From the NCBI RefSeq assembly GCF_047302425.1, contig NZ_CP154855.1, forward strand, positions 2,728,001 to 2,792,000: 64,000 bases of DNA. The letters run 5' to 3'. The DNA comes from Oceanitalea sp047302425 (GTDB lineage: Bacteria > Actinomycetota > Actinomycetes > Actinomycetales > Actinomycetaceae). The translations under genes and the position numbers were made by a program. The notes under the pieces were generated by a model, which was given only the letters and a program-made list of their open reading frames with translations, was not told the DNA's origin and ran no database searches. Shown here piece after piece: positions 7,326 to 14,945 of this stretch (position 1 is the first letter of the stretch; the number at the start of each line of letters is the position of its first letter).

Positions 7326-10300
7326 GTCGGGGCCCGGTCGATGCGAGGTTGTTTCGGCTCTCTCGGCCCGCCGTCGGCCCGATCGGTGTGCTGACGGCGC
7401 TCTCCTTGCTGTCCGCGGCGCTGCCCGTTGCCACCGCGCTGGCCGGAGCCCACCTCGTGGTCCAGGTGCTCACCGCAAGCGCCGGGGCGATGGGCCCTGC
7501 TCTCGTGCTGCTGGGTGCCTGCCTGGCCTTGCGGGCGCTGATCGACTGGCTGCAACCACTGGTGGCTCACGCCGCTTCCTGGCGGGTGATCGCACACGTG
7601 CGGCGCCACGCCCTGGACCGGGTTGAACAGCGCGGTCCAGCCTGGCTGGCCAGCGTCGGCGCCGGGCCCAACCCAATTGATGTGGGCACGCTCGTGTCGA
7701 CCGGGCTGGATCCGTTGCGGCCCTGGTTCTCCGGGTACCTGCCCTCGGTGGTGGTGGCCGCGGTGCTTCCTGTCGGGGTGTTGACCACGATGACCCTCAT
7801 CGACGTCCCCTCGGCGCTCGTCGTGCTGCTCACCTTGCCCCTGGTGCCGATCTTCGCCGCGCTGCTCGGGTGGGCCACCCAGCGGCAGGCTCAGCGCCAG
7901 TACGAGGCGGGCGGGCGGCTGGCCGGCTACTTCTTGGACGTGGTCCGGGGCCTGCCCACCCTGCGACTGGTCAACCGGGCCGAGCGACAGACCGGCGCCG
8001 TACGCGAGGTCTCCGAGCAGTATCGGGGCGCCACCATGAAGGTCCTCACGGTCGCCTTCTTGTCCTCCACAGCGCTGGACCTGGTCGCCAGCCTCTCCGT
8101 GGGCCTGGTCGCCGTGGAGGCTGGCGTGCGTCTGGCCCAGGGGGAGATGGGCCTCTGGCCGGCCCTGGCGGTCATCCTGCTCACCCCCGAGGCCTACCGG
8201 CCGCTGCGCGAGGCGGGAGCACAGTTCCACGACAGCGCCCAAGCCAGCGCAGTTGCTGACCAGCTCGAGCAACTAGATGCTGAGGGCCAATCGGCTGAGG
8301 TTCCACACTCGCGATCCGTGGTCGCTCACCCCGCTGGCCGCCACCCCTCGACCCCGGCCCCGCGGGGCCGGGGTCCGACAGTGCCTCCGATCCCGGTGCT
8401 GCTGCGCGCCCAGGGCCTGCGGGTCCACTACCCGGGCCGGCGGGCAAGGGCCCTGGACCTGCCCGAGCTGGACCTGCGCCGTGGTGAGCTGCTCGCGGTG
8501 ACCGGGCCCTCCGGTGCCGGCAAGTCCACCTTGCTGCGGATCCTGGCCCGAACCCAGGACACCCACAGCGGGCAGGTCCACGTGGTGACCAGCACCGGGC
8601 AGGAACCGGCCGTGGAGTACGTCCCGCAACGCCCCACCCTGCCCCAGGCGCGCACCGTGGCTGAGGCACTGCTGCAAGAGCCGGACGAGGTCGTCGACGA
8701 TGAAGACCTCATCGAGGCATTGGGCGTTGTCGGCCTCCGGGCCGAGGAGCTGTCCCAGGGGCTGAACACACCGTTGGGAGACGATGGTCAGGGCCTGTCG
8801 GCCGGCCAGCATCAGCGCATCGCTTTGGCCCGTGCCCTGCGGGTGGCCAAGAAGCACCTGGCCCACCAGCGCGACATCATCCTTCTGCTGGATGAGCCCA
8901 CCGCCCATCTGGACCCGGTGACCGAACGCAACATCGTCCACGAGCTCGCGCAACTTGCCCATCGCGGTGGCACGATCCTGGCCGCAGCCCACCGACCCGC
9001 GCTGATCGGTGCGGCCTCGCGGGTCATCGACCTGCAGCGCCCCTCTGCCATCGTTGAGGAGCCCCCCGCTCGTCACGGCCATACAGCCGACGCGCCCGTC
9101 GAGCACCAGGCCACCGGTCCGTCGCCGATGACCAGAGGCATCCGCGGCTGGTGGTCTCGCCGCTCAGTCCAGGTCCGGTACGTCATCTCAGCAGCACTGG
9201 GGGCCGGCTCCCTGCTGGCCGGGGTGGCTCTGACCGCGGCCGCCAGCTGGATGATCATCCGGGCAGCCGACCAACCACCGATCCTGACCCTGTCGCTGGC
9301 CGCCGTGGCGGTACGGGCCTGCGCGATCGCCCGACCACTGCTGCGCTACCTGGAACGGCTCACCGCGCACGACACCGGCCTGAGCCACCTGGCACAGTGG
9401 CGCTCGGGGGTCGTGGCAGATCTGATTCCCCGCGTGCCAGGAACCTTGACACCCCGGCGCGGGTCACTGCTGAGCCGGGTGGTCGATGACGTCGACGTGC
9501 GGCTATCGGGGCTGATCCGAGGCCACCTACCGGTGGCCTCGGCAACCCTCGCCCTCCTGGTCATCACCCTGGCGACGTACTGGCTGCTGCCGCAGGCGGT
9601 GCTGCCGCTGGCCGGTGGCCTACTGATCAGTGCCGTGCTCGCGCCACTGGTCGCGGCCTGGACGGCCCACCGCAGCGAGACCCCCCGCGTCCAGGCCCGC
9701 TCCAACCTCCTAGAGGCCGTAGTCGAAACCCTGGAAGGCGCTGAGGAACTCCACGGACACCGTGGATCACACCTCCGTGCTGCCGTGGCCACCCGCGCTG
9801 CACAGCTGGACGCGGCCGAACAGCGCGCGGCCCATGCCCAGGGCCTATCAGCCGGCCTCGCCCAAGTCGGGCTCGGGGCCACCATCCTCGCCACGGCAGC
9901 GGTGGCCGCCATCGCCTGGCGAGACGGACAGATCAGCGCCGAGGTCGTGGGCGTACTCATCCTGGCAGCACTCGCCCTGGGTGAGGCGACGTTGGCAATC
10001 GCACCGGCCGTCCGGGCCATCGTCCTGGGCCGGTGGGCCCGCGACCGGCTCACCGCCCTGCGCGCGGTCCCACCAGCCGCCACGGACCCCACCCACCCCA
10101 GGACACTGGCCACCACCGCTCCCCTGGCAGTCGACCTCGAGGCGGTGCGCGCCGGCTGGGACCCGGCAAAACCCGCACTACGCGATCTGGACCTGCACCT
10201 GGAGCCGGGCCAAGCGGTGCTCATCCACGGCAAGTCCGGGGCAGGCAAGTCGACCCTGGCCGCCCTCCTGCTCGGGCTGCTGGACCCGGCCGCGGGCACC

Positions 10301-10831
10301 GTCACACTCGGCGGCCTGCCCACGACACAGCTCGCTGGCCAGACCGTGCGTGAACGGGTAGCCCTGGCCGGACAGTACGACCACATCTTCGCCACCACCC
10401 TTCGAGAAAACCTTCGCCTGGCACAACCGCACGCCACCGACAACGCGCTGATGCACGTGCTCCACCAGGCCCAGCTGCGCAACTGGTTCATCTCCCTGGA
10501 ACACGGCTTGGACACCTGGCTGGACTCCGGCGGCCGAGTGATGTCCGGCGGCGAACGAAAACGCCTCACCCTCGCCCGGACGCTGCTGCGCGACCCCGAT
10601 GTCCTCGTGCTTGACGAACCCACCGAAGGCCTGGACCAGGACACCGCCGAGGCGCTGATGCACACACTGCTCGCCGACGCCGCCGCCCGGCAACGAACCA
10701 TCATCGTGCTGACCCACCTACAGGCGGGCATGGAGATGATCGACGACCGCCAGCAGCTATCCGACGGCCAGCTCGGCCGATCGAGTAGGCACCGGTCCCC
10801 GTTGCCGACCGCAACGACCTCCATCCCGTAG
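7322..10831 (+). CDS. cydDC: Fused CydD-CydC heterodimeric ABC transporter for bd oxidase assembly
   Basis: 1169 residues from ATG 7322, overlapping the cydB stop. Two complete ABC-exporter halves sit in one chain. Half 1 has a membrane domain to about residue 320, Walker A GPSGAGKST (~397), signature LSAGQHQRIALARAL and Walker B ILLLDEPTAHLD. Half 2 has a membrane domain (~610-930), Walker A GKSGAGKST (~970), signature MSGGERKRLTLARTL and Walker B VLVLDEPTEGLD. The fusion is common in actinobacteria, whereas E. coli has separate cydD and cydC. It exports reductant (cysteine/glutathione-type thiols in E. coli) and is needed for bd oxidase assembly. A strong hairpin follows the stop. Confidence 0.95.
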   Translation: MSRGPVDARLFRLSRPAVGPIGVLTALSLLSAALPVATALAGAHLVVQVLTASAGAMGPALVLLGACLALRALIDWLQPLVAHAASWRVIAHVRRHALDRVEQRGPAWLASVGAGPNPIDVGTLVSTGLDPLRPWFSGYLPSVVVAAVLPVGVLTTMTLIDVPSALVVLLTLPLVPIFAALLGWATQRQAQRQYEAGGRLAGYFLDVVRGLPTLRLVNRAERQTGAVREVSEQYRGATMKVLTVAFLSSTALDLVASLSVGLVAVEAGVRLAQGEMGLWPALAVILLTPEAYRPLREAGAQFHDSAQASAVADQLEQLDAEGQSAEVPHSRSVVAHPAGRHPSTPAPRGRGPTVPPIPVLLRAQGLRVHYPGRRARALDLPELDLRRGELLAVTGPSGAGKSTLLRILARTQDTHSGQVHVVTSTGQEPAVEYVPQRPTLPQARTVAEALLQEPDEVVDDEDLIEALGVVGLRAEELSQGLNTPLGDDGQGLSAGQHQRIALARALRVAKKHLAHQRDIILLLDEPTAHLDPVTERNIVHELAQLAHRGGTILAAAHRPALIGAASRVIDLQRPSAIVEEPPARHGHTADAPVEHQATGPSPMTRGIRGWWSRRSVQVRYVISAALGAGSLLAGVALTAAASWMIIRAADQPPILTLSLAAVAVRACAIARPLLRYLERLTAHDTGLSHLAQWRSGVVADLIPRVPGTLTPRRGSLLSRVVDDVDVRLSGLIRGHLPVASATLALLVITLATYWLLPQAVLPLAGGLLISAVLAPLVAAWTAHRSETPRVQARSNLLEAVVETLEGAEELHGHRGSHLRAAVATRAAQLDAAEQRAAHAQGLSAGLAQVGLGATILATAAVAAIAWRDGQISAEVVGVLILAALALGEATLAIAPAVRAIVLGRWARDRLTALRAVPPAATDPTHPRTLATTAPLAVDLEAVRAGWDPAKPALRDLDLHLEPGQAVLIHGKSGAGKSTLAALLLGLLDPAAGTVTLGGLPTTQLAGQTVRERVALAGQYDHIFATTLRENLRLAQPHATDNALMHVLHQAQLRNWFISLEHGLDTWLDSGGRVMSGGERKRLTLARTLLRDPDVLVLDEPTEGLDQDTAEALMHTLLADAAARQRTIIVLTHLQAGMEMIDDRQQLSDGQLGRSSRHRSPLPTATTSIP

Positions 10832-10832
10832 A

Positions 10833-10881
10833 GCGAGGTTCTCCCGGGCACACCTGCTTCGCTCAAGGCCCGGGTCCTCGC
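10833..10881 (+). terminator. Hairpin after cydDC
   Basis: GCGAGG-ttct-CCCGGGC (10833-10849) pairs with GCCCGGG-t-CCTCGC (10868-10881), giving 13 paired bases with a small internal loop and an 18-base terminal loop. No T-run follows. It lies between converging genes and probably ends the cyd operon. Confidence 0.6.
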
Positions 10882-10935
10882 AACGGTCCGGTACTGCGTC
10901 CTGTGCTGTGAGCCCCGGGGTGGACTGACCGGCGC

Positions 10936-12978
10936 TCAGGGGCGCGCCGGGACGGTGGCTCGGGGCGTCTCAGGTGTCCGCATCCACGTGAGGATCAGCG
11001 CCAGGGCCAGGGCCAGCATGCCCACCTCCCCTACGCCCCAGACCACCAGTGCCCCGGTCCGCTGGTCCGTCAGGGCGTCGACCCCCCAGCTCAACCCAAG
11101 CCGGCCCAAATGGTCGGCGCCCAGCAGTGAGATGCTGGAGGCCAGGCCCATGCCCCACGCGCCGTAGAAGACCATGGCGACCACCGCTGCCCCCAAGCGC
11201 ACCGCGAGGGGAACCCGGCGGCGGTGCGCGGTCAGGAGCGCGTGGACCAGGACGCAGCCCGCCGCGGTGAAGTACAGGACGAACAGCGCGTGCCAGATCG
11301 GGCTGTCCAGGGCACGGGCAAAAAGTGGGGTGTAGTAAAAGACCACCAGGGAGAGGGCCACGTGGAGGGTGGCCACCACGGGGCGGGCGAGGAACGCCAT
11401 GACCGCAGAGCTCTGCAGTGCCTCGATCCACTCGCGCGGGCCACGTGAACCGTCGCCCCGCGCCGGCAGGACGCTCATCGCCAACGCGGTGGGCGCCCCG
11501 AGCACCAGAAGGATCGGCACCACCATTATCAGAACCATGTGGTGGGCCATGTGGGCGCTGAACAGGACGCTGCCGTAGACCGCCGGGCCGCCGTTGGTGG
11601 CCCACGCGAACAGCAGTACCCCCGCCACCCAGCTGGCTACCCGGATGGCCGGCCAGGGCCGTCCGGTGCGGCGCAGGCGCCACACCCAGGACAGGTAGGC
11701 CACCAGGGCAGCGACGGCCACGAAGATCGTCACCGGGTCGGGGCGCCACTGCGTGAGGTAGGCCCACGCCGTGGGTGCCGGGGGCTGGGGGTAGCCGGTC
11801 AGCAGGTAGACCGGGCTCGCGTCGACCGGTGGTTCCTGCGGCTGTGGTGGCGCGGAGGACCCCAGCGCGACCGCCACGCCGATCACTGCACCCATGATCA
11901 TGACCTCGACCCCGGCCAACCGCCAGAACGCCAGCCCCGCCCCACCACCGGGCCGGGCCTGGGCACGGATCGCCGGGATCGTCATCGTGCGGTGGGCCCA
12001 GCCCGCCAGGCCTAGCGCCACCGTCAGGACCACCTTGATCATCAGGAGCTGACCGTAGGGATGCATGAGCAGGTCCAGCGGGGTGGAGAACCGGATCCAC
12101 GCGTTGGCCGCGCCGGCGATGGTCGCGACCGCGAAGGCCCACACCGCGATCCTGGAGAACCGCTGCGTGACATCCGCCAGGCCCGGCCCCACCCGGGAGG
12201 CCACCACGCACAGGACACCCAGGCCCCCCGCCCAGACCGCCACGGCAGCCACGTGCAACCACCACGAGGTCACGGCGAAGTCGTGGTTGGCCGCCCCGGC
12301 GGCATGGCCCGTCACCGAGACCGGGGAGAACGCGGCCACGGCCAGCAGCATGGCCCAGGCCGCCGAGCCGGGGCCGGCGATGACCGCGGCCACCGGTGCG
12401 ACCATCGCGGCCAGGAGCGTGGCCACACCCAGGTACCGGCCCATGTCGATCTGCGTGACGAACTGGACGAGCTCAGCGCCGTACCCCGGCCCACCGATCC
12501 TCGTGCCCAGCGCCGCGGCATGGGTCAGCAGCAGATGCGTCAGCTGCGCCAGGGCCCACACCACGGCCGCGAGGACGGCGATGTTCGCCACCCGCCGCCA
12601 CGTCGGGTCCTCAGGCGCCGTGGGCTCGCCGGTCGCGCGCCGGCCGCTGCCGTCCCGGGGCGCCTCCCGACCGGCGTGGTCTCGACCCGTCCGGGCAGGT
12701 GCGGTGCGGGGCAGGACCACGGCGCACAGCATGAGCGCGCCGATCGTCACGGCCGCCGCAACGCGAGCCAGTGAGGTCGCCAGTGGAAGACCCCACCGCA
12801 CCAGGGGGCCGGGATCGATGAGCTCGCGCGGCGCCGCCGCACCACTCAGCGCCAGGCCCGCCACCAGACCCACCACGACAAGCGGCAGCGCCCCCACCGC
12901 CCACGGCCACGCCGAGGTACCCCGGCCGGCAGACGCTTTACCGTGCGGCGGCTTCCCGCTCGTCGTCAGGATCGACAC
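10936..12978 (-). CDS. CopD-CtaG fusion: copper-handling/cytochrome oxidase assembly membrane protein
   Basis: 680 residues from GTG 12978. The N-terminal half has about eight helices of the CopD type (LVRWGLPLATSLARVAAAV, HLLLTHAAALGT, VTGHAAGAANHDFAVTSWWLHVAAVAVWAGGLG). The C-terminal half is a Caa3_CtaG domain (WRPDPVTIFVAVAALVAYL, FSAHMAHHMVLIMVVPILLVLGAP, YYTPLF). CopD proteins are linked to copper import into or across the membrane, and CtaG domains to copper delivery to haem-copper oxidases. Such fusions are typical of actinobacteria. Here it sits between the cyd operon and the heavy-metal genes, transcribed away from the latter. Confidence 0.9.
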   Translation of the reverse strand: MSILTTSGKPPHGKASAGRGTSAWPWAVGALPLVVVGLVAGLALSGAAAPRELIDPGPLVRWGLPLATSLARVAAAVTIGALMLCAVVLPRTAPARTGRDHAGREAPRDGSGRRATGEPTAPEDPTWRRVANIAVLAAVVWALAQLTHLLLTHAAALGTRIGGPGYGAELVQFVTQIDMGRYLGVATLLAAMVAPVAAVIAGPGSAAWAMLLAVAAFSPVSVTGHAAGAANHDFAVTSWWLHVAAVAVWAGGLGVLCVVASRVGPGLADVTQRFSRIAVWAFAVATIAGAANAWIRFSTPLDLLMHPYGQLLMIKVVLTVALGLAGWAHRTMTIPAIRAQARPGGGAGLAFWRLAGVEVMIMGAVIGVAVALGSSAPPQPQEPPVDASPVYLLTGYPQPPAPTAWAYLTQWRPDPVTIFVAVAALVAYLSWVWRLRRTGRPWPAIRVASWVAGVLLFAWATNGGPAVYGSVLFSAHMAHHMVLIMVVPILLVLGAPTALAMSVLPARGDGSRGPREWIEALQSSAVMAFLARPVVATLHVALSLVVFYYTPLFARALDSPIWHALFVLYFTAAGCVLVHALLTAHRRRVPLAVRLGAAVVAMVFYGAWGMGLASSISLLGADHLGRLGLSWGVDALTDQRTGALVVWGVGEVGMLALALALILTWMRTPETPRATVPARP

Positions 12979-13018
12979 CCCGTGATGCTAACCGCGCGGA
13001 CCACACCCCACGGCCACG

Positions 13019-13159
13019 TCACCGCACCACCATGACCACGATCGTCACCACGTACGCCGCGGCGACCAGGCCGATCCCCAGCAGCGTGAGCACCACACCG
13101 CGCCGTGCCCGCCGCTGGCCCTTGTCCGGCCCGGGACCCTTGCCCTGCTTCGCGGTCAT
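13019..13159 (-). CDS. Small single-helix membrane protein
   Basis: 46 residues from ATG 13159, with CGGAG about 7 bases upstream. A basic N-terminus (MTAKQGKGPGPDKGQRRARR) is followed by one membrane helix (GVVLTLLGIGLVAAAYVVTIVVMVV) ending VR-stop. No family is recognised. It lies between the CDF exporter (upstream, 68 bases) and the CopD-CtaG gene (40 bases downstream), all on the minus strand, so it is probably part of a metal-related transcript. The start signal and clean helix support a real gene. Confidence 0.6.
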   Translation of the reverse strand: MTAKQGKGPGPDKGQRRARRGVVLTLLGIGLVAAAYVVTIVVMVVR

Positions 13160-13227
13160 CGCGCGCTCCGTGACGTCGGCTTGAGTATGTGCAGCGGGGT
13201 CTCATGAGCGGGCTGCCGGTGGCAGTG

Positions 13228-14139
13228 CTACCAGCTCAGGTCGTGACAGCCGCCACTGCCGGCGGCCTCCACCTGCAAGGTAGCGTGCTCGATGCCGTAC
13301 CGGTCGCGCAACACCTCCCGTGCGGTGATCAGGACGGCGTTGTGGTCAGCGTCCTGCCCAGCCACGAGATGGGCGGTGGCCACGTTCATCCCCGACGTCA
13401 GGGTCCACACGTGCAGGTCGTGGACCTCCTCCACCCCCTGGACCGCGTCCAGGGCACCGGCGACCTCCTCCGGGTTGACCCCCTCAGGGGCGTGCTGGCC
13501 CAGGACCGCGATCACCTGCCGGCCCAGCACCACAGCCCGGATGATGACGAACACCGCGATGAGAGCCGCGACCACGATGTCCCAGATCGGCTGACCGGTG
13601 AGGATGATCAGCACACCGGCGACCATGACGCCCACCGACCCCGCCGCGTCGGCGATCACCTCGTAGTAGGCGCCCTTGACGTTCAGGCTCTCCTTCGACC
13701 CGCTGCGCAGCAGCAGCATGGAGACGATGTTGATCACCAGACCGGCGAACCCGACCGCGAGCATGGCCCCGGAGGCCACCTCCGGCGCATCACCCAGCCG
13801 GCTGATGGCCTCGACCACCACGTACACCCCGACCGCGAGCATCGCCAGCACCGCCAGCGCCGAGGCGAACACCTCGGCCCGGTAGGAGCCGTAGGTGCGT
13901 CGCCCCGAGGAGTCCGGGCGGCTCGCGATGCGCGTCGCGAGCAGGGCGGCACCCAGCACCACCACATCGGCAGCCATGTGCCCGGCATCCGACAGCAGCG
14001 CCAAGGACCCCGACACCAGCCCCGCGACGAGCTCGATGAGGAAAAAGCTGGCGGTCAGGGCGAACGCCCCGGCCAGCCGCCGACGGTAACGGCCCCCGGC
14101 GTGCCCGGTCGCCGGGGCGTGGCTGTGTCCCGCGCCCAT
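13228..14139 (-). CDS. Cation diffusion facilitator (Zn/Cd/Co efflux, CzcD/ZitB type)
   Basis: 303 residues. A short His-containing N-terminus (MGAGHSHAPATGH) precedes six predicted membrane helices. Metal-site motifs are present: SDAGHMAADV in helix 2 (HxxxD) and YEVIADAAGSVGVM in helix 5. The C-terminal cytoplasmic domain includes VEEVHDLHVWTLTSG, standard for CDF proteins. It exchanges Zn2+ or Cd2+ for protons. Its start codon shares a base with the stop of the upstream ArsR-family regulator, so they form an operon. Family certain; metal inferred from context. Confidence 0.92.
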   Translation of the reverse strand: MGAGHSHAPATGHAGGRYRRRLAGAFALTASFFLIELVAGLVSGSLALLSDAGHMAADVVVLGAALLATRIASRPDSSGRRTYGSYRAEVFASALAVLAMLAVGVYVVVEAISRLGDAPEVASGAMLAVGFAGLVINIVSMLLLRSGSKESLNVKGAYYEVIADAAGSVGVMVAGVLIILTGQPIWDIVVAALIAVFVIIRAVVLGRQVIAVLGQHAPEGVNPEEVAGALDAVQGVEEVHDLHVWTLTSGMNVATAHLVAGQDADHNAVLITAREVLRDRYGIEHATLQVEAAGSGGCHDLSW

Positions 14140-14513
14140 CAGCCCTGCCCCTCGTGGCGGGCGTGCTCCCGGGAGACGTCCAGCAGCATCCGCACATGCG
14201 CATCAGCTAGCCGGTAGTACACCATCCGGCCCTCCCGCCGGTTGGCCACCACACCCGCGGTGCGCAGCAGGCGCAGCACCTGGGACACCGACGCCTCCGG
14301 GACGTCCACCGACGCCGCCAGGTCGCACACGCACAGCTCCCCGGCCTCCAGCAACGCATACAGCACCCGGGCACGTCGCGGGTCCCCCAGGAGCTTGAAC
14401 AACCCGGCCAACCGGCCGGCCTCCGCCTCGTCGGGGATCTTCTCCCGGGTCAACGCCACCTTCTCCGGATGGACGGCGGCGACCTCACACGAATCCAACG
14501 GCGTCACAGTCAT
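14139..14513 (-). CDS. ArsR/SmtB-family metal sensor repressor (Cd/Pb/Zn type)
   Basis: 124 residues from ATG 14513 (MTVTPLDS); an in-frame ATG at 14528 is possible. The winged helix contains ELCVCDLAAS, the alpha-3 Cys pair used by CadC/ArsR-like sensors, and SVSQVLRLLRTAGVV. The last helix DAHVRMLLDVSREHARH carries the spacing of an alpha-5 zinc site. A further Cys near the N-terminus (DSCEV) resembles the CadC N-terminal ligand. It probably represses itself and the downstream CDF exporter through the dyad at 14525-14548. Confidence 0.9.
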   Translation of the reverse strand: MTVTPLDSCEVAAVHPEKVALTREKIPDEAEAGRLAGLFKLLGDPRRARVLYALLEAGELCVCDLAASVDVPEASVSQVLRLLRTAGVVANRREGRMVYYRLADAHVRMLLDVSREHARHEGQG

Positions 14514-14524
14514 GCCACAACCAT

Positions 14525-14548
14525 ACACCTATGCAGATGTGTAGGTGT
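14525..14548. promoter_or_regulatory. SmtB/CadC-type operator
   Basis: ACACCTA (14525-14531) and TAGGTGT (14542-14548) form a perfect 7-bp inverted repeat with a 10-base centre, 12 bases upstream of the ArsR start at 14513. ArsR/SmtB operators are imperfect 12-2-12 dyads of this kind. It could also affect the divergent cmtR promoter. Confidence 0.65.
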
Positions 14549-14577
14549 TACTCTCAGAAGTCAGCGTGTGCTGTATG

Positions 14578-14593
14578 GTCAGCGCATGCTGAC
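14578..14593. promoter_or_regulatory. Dyad over the cmtR start, candidate CmtR operator
   Basis: GTCAGC-GCAT-GCTGAC (14578-14593) is a perfect 6-bp inverted repeat spanning the ATG at 14586. CmtR of mycobacteria binds an inverted repeat near its own promoter. A dyad over the start suggests autorepression, perhaps with a short leader. Inferred from symmetry and position. Confidence 0.45.
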
Positions 14594-14945
14594 TATTGCC
14601 TCGCGGCTGGACGTGATGAACCGGCTGGGCCGGGCGATGGCCGACCCGACCCGCTCCCGGATCCTCATGCCCCTCCTCGAGGGCCCGAGCTACCCGGCGG
14701 CGCTGGCCCGGGACCTGGGCCTGACCCGGTCGAACGTGTCGAACCACCTCACCTGTCTGCGGGACTGCGGCATCGTCGTGGCCGAGCCCGAAGGGCGCCA
14801 GACGCGGTATGAGATCGCCGACCCCCACCTGGCGGCGGCGATGACCGCACTGGTCGAGGTGACGCTGGCGGTCGATGAGAACGCCCCCTGCGTGGATGCC
14901 AGCTGCACGGTGCCCGGCTGCTGCCCGAGCGGGACCGTGGCATGA
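14586..14945 (+). CDS. cmtR: CmtR-like Cd(II)/Pb(II)-sensing ArsR repressor
   Basis: 119 residues from ATG 14586 (MLTIASRLDVMNRLGRAMADPTRSRIL). It follows mycobacterial CmtR closely: GLTRSNVSNHLTCLRDCGIVVAEPEGRQTRY contains both Cys of the alpha-4 site (spaced four residues, as Cys57/Cys61 in CmtR). The C-terminal tail ENAPCVDASC supplies the Cys102 equivalent. Extra cysteines follow (CTVPGCC). It overlaps the downstream P-type ATPase start by four bases (ATGA), mirroring the CmtR-CtpG pairing of Mycobacterium. The divergent neighbour is a second, different ArsR sensor. Confidence 0.92.
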   Translation: MLTIASRLDVMNRLGRAMADPTRSRILMPLLEGPSYPAALARDLGLTRSNVSNHLTCLRDCGIVVAEPEGRQTRYEIADPHLAAAMTALVEVTLAVDENAPCVDASCTVPGCCPSGTVA

